From Nostoc sp. CHAB 5824 (GTDB lineage: Bacteria > Cyanobacteriota > Cyanobacteriia > Cyanobacteriales > Nostocaceae), in contig NZ_JAIVFT010000003.1 of the NCBI RefSeq assembly GCF_020829665.1, forward strand, positions 310,001-374,000: a stretch of 64,000 nt of DNA. Reading direction: 5' to 3'. Positions 54,040 to 62,848 of this stretch are shown one piece after another (positions within the stretch are counted from its first letter, which is position 1; every line of letters begins with the position of its first letter). The position numbers and the translations under genes are program-made. A model generated the notes under the pieces. It was not told where the DNA came from. It saw nothing but the letters and a program-made list of their open reading frames with translations, and did no database searches.

Positions 54040-54231
54040 TTCGTAATACTCGCCTCCGGCGAGAAGCAAGCTACGTAATTCGTAATTAATTACCTCGTTT
54101 ACCTCGTTCCCGTCTCAGACTGGGAATGCTCTTTGGGAGGCTCCCGCCTCCCGTCTCAGTCGCAGCAGGCCAATGAAGACCATTTCTTTCTTAGAACCGA
54201 GATTTTGATTTTTAAGAAATTTTGTAAATCT
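54040..54231. other. Intergenic repeats
   Basis: Contains a CGCCTCCGGCG palindrome at about 54049, two copies of CCCGTCTCAG, and a GGGAGGCTCCCGCCTCCC palindrome (about 54134-54151). No gene. Confidence 0.6.
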
Positions 54232-54849
54232 TTAAAAAATTTGTTCCAAGCGTTGGAAATCGCGCTGCACTTCGTACCAGAGACTTTTATTATGAGGGTC
54301 TGTCTTTAGAGCTTTTTTGAGATAAATTCTGGCTTTGAGCAGCTGGTTTTCGGAAATTAGCGCCCGTCCCCAAATTTGATAAGCGATCGCTAGCCATTGG
54401 CGAACTTCTGCATCTGTTGACAAACGATCTGCTAAAGCTTCTGCCAGTGCGATCGCTTGCGGAAATCGTCTTTCTTGCAAAAATCGCTGCAATTGCTCAT
54501 AAGTCTTCCACTTCAGCCGTTCTTCTATTTCCAACAGATTAGGCGGCTTTGATTTTCCTGGTTGTTGGCTTGTCACCGTTGCTACTGGTGTTTTCTGCCT
54601 ATGCGTTGCCTTAGCCTCATCACGCCCACCAGATGTTGACGAATGTCCAGCTGTTTCCTCTGGCAGTACTACCGTCAGCAGGAGTTTGTAAGCCTCTGTC
54701 AAAGCAATAAACTTATCTTTGGCTTTGTTGTCATCTGGGTTGATATCGGGGTGATATTGCTGCGCCAGTCGTCGGTAAGACGCTTTGATCTCAGCAAAAG
54801 AAGCTCCCGACCTTAAACCCAATAAACGGTAGCAATCTCCAAGATCCAT
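54232..54849 (-). CDS. J-domain (DnaJ-like) protein
   Basis: 205 residues. A J-domain fills about 3-62: DCYRLLGLRSGASFAEIKAS, YRRLAQQYHPDINPDDNKAK with the HPD motif required to stimulate Hsp70, and FIALTEAYKLLL. A polar linker (65-105) leads to a helical TPR-like tail (QRFLQERRFPQAIALAEALA; LLKARIYLKKALKTDPHNKS). It lacks the Gly-rich and zinc regions of true DnaJ, so it is a type III co-chaperone, perhaps for a specific client. Adjacent to clpP and clpR on the same strand. Confidence 0.9.
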   Translation of the reverse strand: MDLGDCYRLLGLRSGASFAEIKASYRRLAQQYHPDINPDDNKAKDKFIALTEAYKLLLTVVLPEETAGHSSTSGGRDEAKATHRQKTPVATVTSQQPGKSKPPNLLEIEERLKWKTYEQLQRFLQERRFPQAIALAEALADRLSTDAEVRQWLAIAYQIWGRALISENQLLKARIYLKKALKTDPHNKSLWYEVQRDFQRLEQIF

Positions 54850-54983
54850 CTTGAGCTATGAGCTATCGAATATCCAGCTTAGGGCTATCAGCTATTAGCT
54901 TTAAGCCTGAACTATTAATAATAAAGTGTAATTTGCTATTTTAAAGTTCAATTTTGACAGTTTGTTTAGGGAAGAGAGTGGAG

Positions 54984-55003
54984 AGACGCGATTAATCGCG
55001 TCT
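54984..55003. repeat. 20-bp perfect palindrome, copy 3 of 3
   Basis: AGACGCGATTAATCGCGTCT between the clpP and J-domain genes, flanked by GGAG and GTGCTGGGGAG. A C-rich pyrimidine tract (CCCCTGCTTCCCCTGC units) fills 55035-55085. Confidence 0.85.
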
Positions 55004-55088
55004 GTGCTGGGGAGTGGGGACTTAGGAGTTAAGAGTTATTTCTTCCCCTGCTTCCCCTGCTCCTCCTGCTCCCTCATCCCCCTATTCC

Positions 55089-55697
55089 CTACTCCCCTAC
55101 TATAGAGGTTCGTTCTTCAATCACACGGTCAATTAAACCGTATTCCTTAGCCTCTTCAGCAGACATGAAAAAGTCACGATCCATATCTTTTTCAATTTTT
55201 GCTATGGTCTGACCGGTTTTATCGGCATAAATGCCATTAAGCTGGTGACGAATCCGCAGAATCTCTCTAGCTTCAATTTCGATATCGGTTGCTTGCCCAC
55301 GGGTGCCACCTGAAGGCTGGTGAATCATAATCCGTGAGTGAGGCAATGCTAGCCGTTTTCCCTTAGTGCCAGCTGCCAGCAGGAAAGACCCCATTGAGGC
55401 AGCTAAACCTACACAAATAGTCACGACATCTGATTTAATATGTTGCATGGTGTCAAAAATAGCCATGCCAGAGGTGACCATCCCACCAGGGGAATTGATA
55501 TATAAATAAATATCTTTACCTGGGTCATCTGAATCCAGATACAGCATCACAGCGATAATTTGATTGGCAATTTCATCATCAATATCTCGCCCCAAGAATA
55601 TAATCCGTTCCCGGTAAAGGCGATCGTAAATGCTAATCCAATCTGTATATTGTCCACCGGGCATCCGGTAAGGAACTTTGGGAACGCCTATAGGCAT
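55089..55697 (-). CDS. clpP: ATP-dependent Clp protease proteolytic subunit
   Basis: 202 residues, full length. Catalytic Ser in [18 protein letters not shown], His in [15 protein letters not shown], Asp near [20 protein letters not shown]. It forms part of the mixed Clp core that degrades proteins fed by ClpC/ClpX chaperones. It follows the serine-less clpR gene on the same strand, with 126 bases of heptad repeats between. By its place beside ClpR it corresponds to the cyanobacterial ClpP3 type. Confidence 0.95.
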   Translation of the reverse strand: MPIGVPKVPYRMPGGQYTDWISIYDRLYRERIIFLGRDIDDEIANQIIAVMLYLDSDDPGKDIYLYINSPGGMVTSGMAIFDTMQHIKSDVVTICVGLAASMGSFLLAAGTKGKRLALPHSRIMIHQPSGGTRGQATDIEIEAREILRIRHQLNGIYADKTGQTIAKIEKDMDRDFFMSAEEAKEYGLIDRVIEERTSIVGE

Positions 55698-55712
55698 AAT
55701 TTACTCCGTTTG

Positions 55713-55822
55713 TATTAGTCATTGGTCATTAGTCATTAGTTATTAGTCATTAGTCATTGGTCATTAATAATTTTCAGTTATTAGCAAAGGACAAAGGACG
55801 AATGACAAAGGACAAATGACAA
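55713..55822. repeat. Heptanucleotide tandem repeats
   Basis: Units of TCATTAG/TCATTGG/TTATTAG (55716-55770) and then GGACAAA/TGACAAA (55782-55822) occupy almost the whole clpR-clpP gap. Confidence 0.8.
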
Positions 55823-55823
55823 A

Positions 55824-56486
55824 TTAAAGTACACTGGCAGGCAGTGGGGGATTTGCGAGTTCTTCTTTCTCAAAAACTCGGTCAATCAGTCCGTATTCCT
55901 TCGCTTCATAGGGTGTCATATATAACAGCCGATCCATATCTTTAGTAATTTTTTCTGGAGGCTGTCCAGTAGTGCGATGCAAAATATCAACTAACGCCCC
56001 TTTGTTTACCAAAACTTCCCTAGCGCGAATTTGAATATCCGTTGCTTGACCTTGAGCATAGCTCTTAGGCTGATGCAGGATAATTGAGGAGTGAGGCAAA
56101 CTAGCGCGGCAACCTTTTGTACCAGCACTGAGGAGCATCGCTGCCATACCCATCGCGGAACCGACGCAGATGGTGTGGATAGGAGGCTTGATATATTTCA
56201 TAGTGTCATAGATGGCGAAGGCTTCGGTTTCAAAGCCTATGGGTTCGCCACTGTAACCGGAAGTGCCGGTGGAGTTGATATATATTTTAATCGGTTTTTC
56301 TGGGTCGTCGGACTGCAAAAACAGCAACTCGGCCACGATTAATTCTGTGACAGCAGGCACCAATGGCATCCCAAGATAAACGATTCGCTCCTTCAATAAG
56401 AGGGAAGGTAAATCTGGCGGCGGTGTCCGGTAGAAGTTATCGCCGTAATATGGGGCTTGAACAGCCTTAATTGGGGAAATGTCCAT
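55824..56486 (-). CDS. clpR: ClpR, non-catalytic Clp protease subunit
   Basis: 220 residues of ClpP fold. Where ClpP has the active serine in GLAASMGS, this protein reads GSAMGMAAM, with Gly in its place; the His region is kept as SIILHQPKSYAQGQA. An extra loop (GTSGYSGEPIGFETE) enlarges the middle, as in cyanobacterial ClpR. ClpR joins ClpP3 in a mixed heptameric ring that is essential in cyanobacteria. Gene order clpR then clpP matches the known cyanobacterial operon. Confidence 0.95.
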   Translation of the reverse strand: MDISPIKAVQAPYYGDNFYRTPPPDLPSLLLKERIVYLGMPLVPAVTELIVAELLFLQSDDPEKPIKIYINSTGTSGYSGEPIGFETEAFAIYDTMKYIKPPIHTICVGSAMGMAAMLLSAGTKGCRASLPHSSIILHQPKSYAQGQATDIQIRAREVLVNKGALVDILHRTTGQPPEKITKDMDRLLYMTPYEAKEYGLIDRVFEKEELANPPLPASVL

Positions 56487-56724
56487 AGCAACTGATCGCC
56501 TGAAACTATGCCGTTAACTGTAATACATCCTAGCGCGATGATAGCTTTCCTCAAGGTGCGGATTTCTCCCTAATGCTTCAGGCGGCTTCGCATCTGCCAA
56601 TGTTTGGCTTCTAAGATATTCTGATTATATTAATGTATTTGTGTTAGATAGGTTTTCCGTAGAGCTAAATTAGTGCTTTGAAGTTATTTATTAATGTGTA
56701 TATCCTGAATAAGGACTTTGAGTT

Positions 56725-57981
56725 ATGAAGGTTAGTTTGCAGCCTGCCTTGAATGATGGTAATTTGGACGCAAATCAACTGAACAGTCAACGTCAGTTGG
56801 GAATTTCGATTTCGGCGATCGCAGAGACTCAAGACCGCAATGTGCCACTAAATCTATGCTTAATTCTCGATCATAGTGGTTCGATGAACGGGCGATCGCT
56901 AGAAACGGTCAAAAAAGCAGCGAATCGTTTGGTAGATAGACTCAATCCTGGCGATCGCCTCAGTGTTGTAGTTTTTGATCACCGTGCCAAAGTCTTAGTA
57001 CCCAGTCAAGTGATTGAAGATCCTGAGAAAATCAAACAGCAAATTAATCGCCTAGCCGCCGATGGTGGAACTGCGATTGATGAAGGACTGCGCTTAGGTA
57101 TTGAGGAGTTGGCAAAAGGAAAAAAAGATACTGTTTCCCAAGCCTTTTTATTAACTGACGGGGAAAATGAACATGGTGATAATAATCGCTGTTTAAAATT
57201 TGCCCAATTGGCTGCTAACTATAATTTGACTTTGAACACTTTGGGATTTGGTGACAACTGGAACCAAGATGTTTTAGAAAAAATTGCCGATGCTGGCTTG
57301 GGTACTTTATCTTACATTCAAAAACCCGATCAGGCAGTGAATGAGTTTAATCGCCTATTTAGCCGCGTTCAAACGGTGGGATTGACTAATGCTTATCTGT
57401 TATTATCCCTAATGCCTAATGTCAGGTTAGCGGAACTTAAACCCATTGCCCAAGTTTCCCCAGACACAATTGAGTTACCACTGCAACAAGAAGCTGATGG
57501 ACGTTTCGCTGTACGGTTGGGAGATTTAATGAAAGATGCGGAACGAGTGATTTTAGCTAATATTTATTTGGGACAATTGCCAGCAGGTGAACAAGCGATC
57601 GCTAATGTGCAAGTCCGCTACGATGACCCAGCTGCCAACAAGGTAGCTTTAGTTACACCAAATGTCCCAGTTTATGCCCATGTAGTGAAAAATTACCAAG
57701 CAGACCCGAATCCCCAGGTGCAACAGTCTATTTTAGCATTAGCTAAGTATCGCCAAACCCAGCTAGCCGAGACGAAATTACAGCAGGGCGATCGCTCTGG
57801 TGCAGCGACGATGCTACAAACGGCTGCTAAAACTGCCTTGCAAATGGGAGATACTGGTGCAGCGACGGTGTTGCAAACTTCTGCCACCCAGCTACAATCT
57901 GGTGGAGATTTATCTGAAAGCGATCGCAAGAAAACCAGAATTGTCTCCAAAACAGTTTTGCAAGATACCCCTCCCCAGTAA
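56725..57981 (+). CDS. VWA-domain protein, first of a tandem pair
   Basis: 418 residues. A von Willebrand A domain covers about 40-220, with the metal-dependent adhesion site complete: DHSGSMNG (DxSxS), the Thr in DGGTAID and the Asp in LLTDGEN. A beta-rich middle (about 230-330) and a helical C-terminus follow (QQSILALAKYRQTQLAETKL, then two repeats of AATMLQTAAKTALQMGDTG-type). No signal peptide or membrane segment, so cytoplasmic. 12 bases before a close paralogue. The family resembles VWA proteins of phosphorylation or metal-resistance modules; the phosphatase-kinase pair at 48-52 kb is a possible but unproven partner. Confidence 0.88.
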   Translation: MKVSLQPALNDGNLDANQLNSQRQLGISISAIAETQDRNVPLNLCLILDHSGSMNGRSLETVKKAANRLVDRLNPGDRLSVVVFDHRAKVLVPSQVIEDPEKIKQQINRLAADGGTAIDEGLRLGIEELAKGKKDTVSQAFLLTDGENEHGDNNRCLKFAQLAANYNLTLNTLGFGDNWNQDVLEKIADAGLGTLSYIQKPDQAVNEFNRLFSRVQTVGLTNAYLLLSLMPNVRLAELKPIAQVSPDTIELPLQQEADGRFAVRLGDLMKDAERVILANIYLGQLPAGEQAIANVQVRYDDPAANKVALVTPNVPVYAHVVKNYQADPNPQVQQSILALAKYRQTQLAETKLQQGDRSGAATMLQTAAKTALQMGDTGAATVLQTSATQLQSGGDLSESDRKKTRIVSKTVLQDTPPQ

Positions 57982-57993
57982 ACTCAGGTTTAG

Positions 57994-59274
57994 ATGAAAG
58001 TTAAATTGCTCTCGGCGTTAAATGACAATAATGTTGATGTAACTCAAACTTGTAGCCAACGTCAACTAGCAATAACGATTTTTGCTATCGCTGATGAGTC
58101 TGACCAAAATCTGCCCCTTAATCTCTGCTTGATTTTGGATAGAAGTGGTTCCATGCATGGACAACCAATTAAAACGGTGATCCAGGCAGTGGAAGGATTA
58201 ATAGATCGGTTAAAAGTAGGCGATCGCATCTCAATTGTGGCTTTTTCCGGTTCTGCGGAAGTCATTATCCCTAACCAAGCGATTGAAGACCCCGAAAGCA
58301 TCAAATCTCAAATAAAAAGCAAACTCAGCGCTAGCGGCGGCACTGTCATCGCTGAGGGTTTGGAACTGGGAATTACAGAATTGATGAAAGGCACAAGAGG
58401 CGCTGTTTCCCAGGCGTTTCTGCTGACAGATGGGCATGGTGAAAGCGGTTTGCGAATTTGGAAATGGGATATTGGAAGAGATGACAACAAGCGCTGTCTT
58501 CAACTCGCGCAAAAGGCTGCCAAGCTGAACTTAACTATCAACACTTTCGGATTTGGCAATAGCTGGAATCAGGATTTGCTGGAAAAAATTGCTGATGTTG
58601 GTGGTGGGACTTTGGCCCATATTGAACGTCCTGAACAAGCTGTGGATCAATTTAGCCGACTCTTTGGACGGATTCAGTCGATTGGGCTAACTAATGCCTA
58701 CTTGCTTTTATCTCTAGTGCCTAATGTCCGACTAGCAGAATTGAAACCCATTGCCCAAGTTGCCCCAGATACAATTGAGTTACCAGTGGAACCCGAAGCT
58801 GATGGACGTTTCGCTGTACGTTTGGGAGATTTGATGCAGGATGTAGAACGGGTAGTTTTGGCTAATATTTATCTGGGACAATTGCCAGAAGGGAAACAAG
58901 CGATCGCACATCTGCAAATCCGTTACGATGACCCGTTGGTTAATGAACAAGGTTTACTTTCGTCCCTCGTGCCAGTGTATGCAGATGTAGTGCGGGCGTA
59001 TCAACCGGATTCTAATCCCCAAGTGCAGCAGTCTATTTTAGCATTAGCGAAGTATCGCCAAACCCAGTTAGCTGAGGCGAAATTGCAACAAGGCGATCGC
59101 ACTGGTGCAGCCACGATGCTACAAACAGCAGCTAAAACCGCTTTACAAATTGGAGATAAAGGTGCAGCTACAGTGTTGCAAACTTCGGCTACTCGTCTGC
59201 AAGCTGGAGAAGAACTTTCGGATGCAGACCTCAAAAAAACTAGAATTGTATCAAAAACCGTTTTACAGGAATAG
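57994..59274 (+). CDS. VWA-domain protein, second of a tandem pair
   Basis: 426 residues, paralogous to the gene 12 bases upstream over its whole length. Its adhesion site is DRSGSMHG with the Thr in SGGTVIAEG and the Asp in LLTDGHG. It differs by an insertion near GHGESGLRIWKWDIGRDDNK. The C-terminal helical region (KYRQTQLAEAKLQQGDRTGA) is nearly identical to that of the first copy, suggesting gene conversion or recent duplication there. Same operon. A third fragment of this 3' end lies at 60183-60306. Confidence 0.88.
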   Translation: MKVKLLSALNDNNVDVTQTCSQRQLAITIFAIADESDQNLPLNLCLILDRSGSMHGQPIKTVIQAVEGLIDRLKVGDRISIVAFSGSAEVIIPNQAIEDPESIKSQIKSKLSASGGTVIAEGLELGITELMKGTRGAVSQAFLLTDGHGESGLRIWKWDIGRDDNKRCLQLAQKAAKLNLTINTFGFGNSWNQDLLEKIADVGGGTLAHIERPEQAVDQFSRLFGRIQSIGLTNAYLLLSLVPNVRLAELKPIAQVAPDTIELPVEPEADGRFAVRLGDLMQDVERVVLANIYLGQLPEGKQAIAHLQIRYDDPLVNEQGLLSSLVPVYADVVRAYQPDSNPQVQQSILALAKYRQTQLAEAKLQQGDRTGAATMLQTAAKTALQIGDKGAATVLQTSATRLQAGEELSDADLKKTRIVSKTVLQE

Positions 59275-59403
59275 TAAAAATTCAACGTTGCCGATTAACA
59301 GTATGAAAGTTTCGCGCCAAGGCGCAAAGCGAGAAAAAATATTTTATTCCTCAATTGAGCAACAAAGTAGTCGCATATTCCTAATTTAACGTGAGTTCGA
59401 TAA

Positions 59404-59496
59404 ACCTCTCCCTGCCTGAACTTTAGTTCAAGGCTGTCCCTCTCCGAGTCGGAAAGGGACGATTTTGCTTAGTAAAATCAGGGAGAGGTCTTTTTG
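59404..59496 (+). terminator. Cloverleaf-like structured repeat, possible terminator
   Basis: A 10-bp closing stem, ACCTCTCCCT with AGGGAGAGGT, encloses three adjacent hairpins: 59417-59430 (TGAAC/GTTCA), 59436-59460 (GTCCCT/AGGGAC with inner TCCG/CGGA) and 59461-59479 (GATTTT/AAAATC). CTTTTTG follows the closing stem, so transcription of the VWA operon could end here. Confidence 0.7.
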
Positions 59497-59544
59497 ATTG
59501 AGCTAATTAAGCGGACACTATATAAGCCGTCGAATTCACGTTAA

Positions 59545-59930
59545 CTTATTGATTTAACCAACGAGCCAGCAGAGTCACCACTCAACCGTTGAAAGATTCT
59601 TGTTGAATGAAGCGATCGCAAATTAACGGCTTAACGATATACCAAAATGAATGCGTGAATTACTTAAATAAACAAGCAAACTGGGGTTTGAGAAAGCAAT
59701 ATCTCTTTTTGCTTGCTAAATCTACCGAAATGAGAAAGCAAACTGGGGTTTGAGAAAGCAATATGTCTTTTTGCTTGCTGAATCTACTGAAATGAGAAAG
59801 CAAACTGGGGTTTGAGAAAGCAATCAAGCATTTTGAGAAAGCAATATGCCTTTTTGCTTATTGAATATGAAGTTTTGAGAAAGCAACAAGCCTTTTTGCT
59901 GATTAAATATGAATTTTAGTTAAATTTGTG
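59545..59930. repeat. Repeat module with 62-bp array 2
   Basis: The left part (59545-59670) is homologous to 62378-62529 (shared CCAGCAGAGTCA, TTGAAAGAT and GAAGCGATCGC). Then 62-bp units start at about 59671 (partial), 59730 and 59792, followed by shortened GAGAAAGCAATCAAGCATTT variants. Same family as the array at 14107. Confidence 0.88.
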
Positions 59931-60182
59931 TTCATGAGAGACGATTGTACTCCAAGCAAAATTTTCTAGCAGGGAACAGGAAATAAGGCTTCTGCTACTA
60001 AAATAGAAAAATCATTCAATAGCGAAGTAATTATGGGTAATGAAGTTGAACTCAAGTAACAGAAATCCAGATTATTTCAATATAAAGCGATCGCTCACAA
60101 CCAAAAGCTCCGCAGCAAACAAGCCAATTTAGTAAGTCGAATGCCATTTAGCTTGCGGAAAACACTAAAACTTCATGAACTC

Positions 60183-60306
60183 AGCGAAGTATTGCCAAAC
60201 CCAGTTAGCTGAGGCGAAATTGCAACAAGGCGATGTCTTACGACAAGCCGCTACGCGTCTACGCACTGGTGCAGCCACAATGCTGCAAAGAGCAGCCAAA
60301 ACTGCC
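60183..60306 (+). pseudogene. Fragment of a third VWA gene copy, interrupted by a small repeat
   Basis: About 95 bases match the 3' part of the second VWA gene (59047-59141): AGCGAAGTAT, CCAAACCCAGTTAGCTGAGG, CACTGGTGCAGCCAC. A 27-bp sequence (60235-60261) is inserted exactly within the position of GCGATCGC in the intact gene. Remnant only. Confidence 0.85.
60235..60261 (+). repeat. 27-bp dispersed repeat inserted in a HIP1 octamer
   Basis: Inserted between GGCGAT and CGCACTGG. The intact paralogue at 59093-59101 reads GGCGATCGC directly, so this is a filled site with its empty site 1.1 kb away. Confidence 0.9.
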
Positions 60307-60328
60307 TATTTAATTAATAAATTACCTT

Positions 60329-60952
60329 TTATGCTACTAATTCCGTCATTACCAGGCTACTCAAGCTCTTGGCAATCGCCTCTGGATTCAGAACGAAATC
60401 TACTTTCCCGGTGTCAATAGCTGCTGAAGGCATATCAAAGTATTCCGAAGTAGTTTCATCTTGAGCAATCGTCATGCCGCCATACTTTTTCATTGCCATC
60501 ACTCCTAAAGCACCATCTCTGCCAAACCCACTTAGGACAACAGCAATCGCCCGCATTCCGTAATTAAGTCCTATCGACATGAATAGTTTATCCACTGAGG
60601 GGCGAACAAAGTTCATCTTTGGCGACTCTAACAGAGACAGCTTACCGTTAGCACCAACTACTACATGCTGATCTGGAACATAAGTATAAACTGTCCCTGG
60701 ACGCATTATCTCCCCTGATTTTGCCTGCTCTACTCGCAACGCTGTATGGCGGCTGAGGATATGTGCCAGACGACTAGGGTAAAGAGGATTCATGTGCTGA
60801 ACTACAACAATCGCCGCCGGGAAATCTGCTGGTAAAGCCGACAAAATTTGGATGATTGGCTTTTGCCCGCCCGCAGAAGCTCCGATCGCCACTACGTTAT
60901 AGGCAATATTGGGGAAGTGTGACAGAATTCGGTGTCGTTGTTGTAACGCCAT
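60329..60952 (-). CDS. cheB: CheB-type protein-glutamate methylesterase without receiver domain
   Basis: 207 residues, essentially the catalytic domain of CheB. Triad: Ser26 in GASAGGQ, His53 in VQHMNP, Asp146 in SGFGRDGALGV. CheB removes methyl groups from chemoreceptors; a form with no N-terminal receiver is usually part of a CheB/CheR/sensor-kinase module. The next plus-strand genes are a Crp regulator and a histidine kinase starting at 63334, so a sensory cluster may continue past the window. Start ATG. Confidence 0.9.
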   Translation of the reverse strand: MALQQRHRILSHFPNIAYNVVAIGASAGGQKPIIQILSALPADFPAAIVVVQHMNPLYPSRLAHILSRHTALRVEQAKSGEIMRPGTVYTYVPDQHVVVGANGKLSLLESPKMNFVRPSVDKLFMSIGLNYGMRAIAVVLSGFGRDGALGVMAMKKYGGMTIAQDETTSEYFDMPSAAIDTGKVDFVLNPEAIAKSLSSLVMTELVA

Positions 60953-61112
60953 TTTTTCTTTGCGAATGTTTAGCGCTCAGTAGCTATCGTCTAATTAGTG
61001 CTATAGCAGTCTGACAAGTTACTGTGCTATGTTAGCGAACTAACATATAATTATTCTAAACTACTACGCTTTTAAATTACACAGTCACTTCCTAAGTTCG
61101 TTGACCGCTGAC

Positions 61113-61163
61113 GGTTAACAGTCAACAGTCAACAGTCAACAGTCAACAGCCAACAGTCAACAC
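61113..61163. repeat. Heptanucleotide tandem repeat
   Basis: Seven consecutive copies of the 7-mer AACAGTC (one with C for T), in the 385-base divergent gap between cheB and the Crp-family gene. The rest of the gap is AT-rich and shows no clear operator. Confidence 0.9.
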
Positions 61164-61337
61164 GAAAAAATGTGCAAGTTAAATGCGCGACAGCTTATGT
61201 TATTTCGATAACAAAAATAAACTATTGACAATAGATAAACCTTTTGCTAGAGGTTCTTGATTGCTGCCAGTTATTTAATAGACATAAGACTGACTTAAAC
61301 AGCCTCTTGCTATGTCTGTTTCAAAAATCCTGCACTT

Positions 61338-62027
61338 GTGAAAAACCAACTTTTAGCTGCTCTACCCTCTGAGGAATACTCTCGTCTTGCTCCTTATATG
61401 GAGGTTGTCTCTCTAGAGTTCAGGCGAGAACTTTATCTACGTAACCAACCAATTGAGCACGTCTATTTTGTCAACTATGGCGTAGCCTCTATGCTCACAG
61501 TGATGACAGACGGTTCGGCAATCGAAGTGGCTACGGTGGGCAATGAAGGAATGGTGGGTCTTCCAGTATTCCTGGGAGCCGATAGGATTCCGGGCGAGTG
61601 TTTTATGCAAGTTGCTGGCTCTGGCTTAAGAATGAGAGTAGATGCATTTAAAACTCATGTCACCGCAGATAGTCAGTTGTACAATCTACTACAACGATAC
61701 ACGCAAGCGCTGTTTAATCAAATTGCCCAATCAGCTGCCTGTAACCGCCTGCACTCAATAGAACAGCGAATGTGCCGTTGGCTGCTGATGACTGCTGATC
61801 GAGTAGAGACAGACACTTTTTCACTCACTCAAGAATTTCTCAGCGTAATGCTAGGTGTGAATCGCTCCACTGTTAGCCTTAGTGCTTCTATTCTTCAAAA
61901 GGCGGGGCTAATCAACTATATTCGCGGGCAAATAACTATCCTTGACCGCTCAGGTCTAGAAAATATCACCTGCGAGTGTTACCAAGTCGTCAATGCGGAG
62001 TTTGAGCGTTTGTTTAACGGCAATTAA
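61338..62027 (+). CDS. Crp/Fnr-family transcription regulator
   Basis: 229 residues from a GTG. A cyclic-nucleotide-binding-like beta-barrel (about 10-125) has LYLRNQPIEHVYFVNYGVAS and VGNEGMVGLPVFLG; the cAMP-type phosphate-binding Arg-Ser pair is not evident, so it may bind another ligand or none. A long helix (about 125-150) is followed by a Crp-type helix-turn-helix: TQEFLSVMLGVNRSTVSLSA. No Fe-S cysteines of the FNR type. Regulatory targets unknown. It lies divergent from cheB. Confidence 0.88.
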   Translation: MKNQLLAALPSEEYSRLAPYMEVVSLEFRRELYLRNQPIEHVYFVNYGVASMLTVMTDGSAIEVATVGNEGMVGLPVFLGADRIPGECFMQVAGSGLRMRVDAFKTHVTADSQLYNLLQRYTQALFNQIAQSAACNRLHSIEQRMCRWLLMTADRVETDTFSLTQEFLSVMLGVNRSTVSLSASILQKAGLINYIRGQITILDRSGLENITCECYQVVNAEFERLFNGN

Positions 62028-62377
62028 GGTTATTGGTTTCATCTTTGGATCTCCACACGAAACCCCAAGAGCCAAAACTACGTGCGCGTAAATGCACCGA
62101 TCGCACTTCCCTTAAAAAGGCTTGCTCTAGTTCCCTCCAATTTATCGGAGGGTTAGGGAGGATCAAGCCTTAACTGAACTGTATTGTTTTATAAACAAAT
62201 CCCTGATTAACACTATTTAGGCATTAATTCTCATTTATGCCTCGTCAAATCCTTCATAATTCATATCTGAGGATTCAGGCTAAAGTTGTGCATTCAATTG
62301 AGTAGTCGTGGTTCGCTCAATGTGTTTAACCTTAGTTTTCAATGTCTGATTCATCACTTCAAACCCTTGTCAATCGC

Positions 62378-62848
62378 TTATATTTAACCAATAAGCCAGC
62401 AGAGTCAGCAGTAAGCTGTTGAAAGATGCTTGCTGAGTGAAGCGATCGCGACGCCGAATAGCCCGTCGTAAACATCGCAAGCTTTTGGCTCAACCGTACA
62501 CCAAAATAAATACGTAAATTAGTTAAATAAACAAGCAAACTGGGGTTTGAGAAAGCAATATCTCTTTTTGCTTGTTGAATCTACCGAAATGAGAAAGCAA
62601 ACTGGGGTTTGAGAAAGCAATATCTCTTTTTGCTTGTTGAATCTACCGAAATGAGAAAGCAAACTGGGGTTTGAGAAAGTAATATGTCTTTTTACTTGCT
62701 GAATCTACCGAAATAAGAAAGCAATCAGGCATTTTGAGAAAGCAAACAAGCATTTTGAGTAAGCAATCAAGCATTTTGCTGATTGAATATGAAGTTTTGA
62801 GAAAGCAATCAAGCTTTTTGCTGATTGAATATGAATTTAAGTTAAATA
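62378..62848. repeat. Repeat module with 62-bp array 3
   Basis: Homologous to 59545-59930. Units start at about 62530 (partial), 62589, 62651 and 62713, 62 bp apart, then shortened AAGCAATCAAGCATTTTG variants to 62848. The left flank carries an extra 29-bp insertion at a HIP1 octamer that the other module lacks. Confidence 0.88.
62445..62473 (-). repeat. 29-bp dispersed repeat inserted in a HIP1 octamer, reverse orientation
   Basis: On the minus strand: GCGAT, then GTTTACGACGGGCTATTCGG plus nine bases, then CGC. The sister module at 59614-59625 has an uninterrupted GCGATCGC at the same place. Confidence 0.85.

Noticed and set aside
60953..61337. Crp/NtcA-type operator in the divergent gap
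   Set aside because: I could not find a convincing GTA-N8-TAC or TGTGA-N6-TCACA site.
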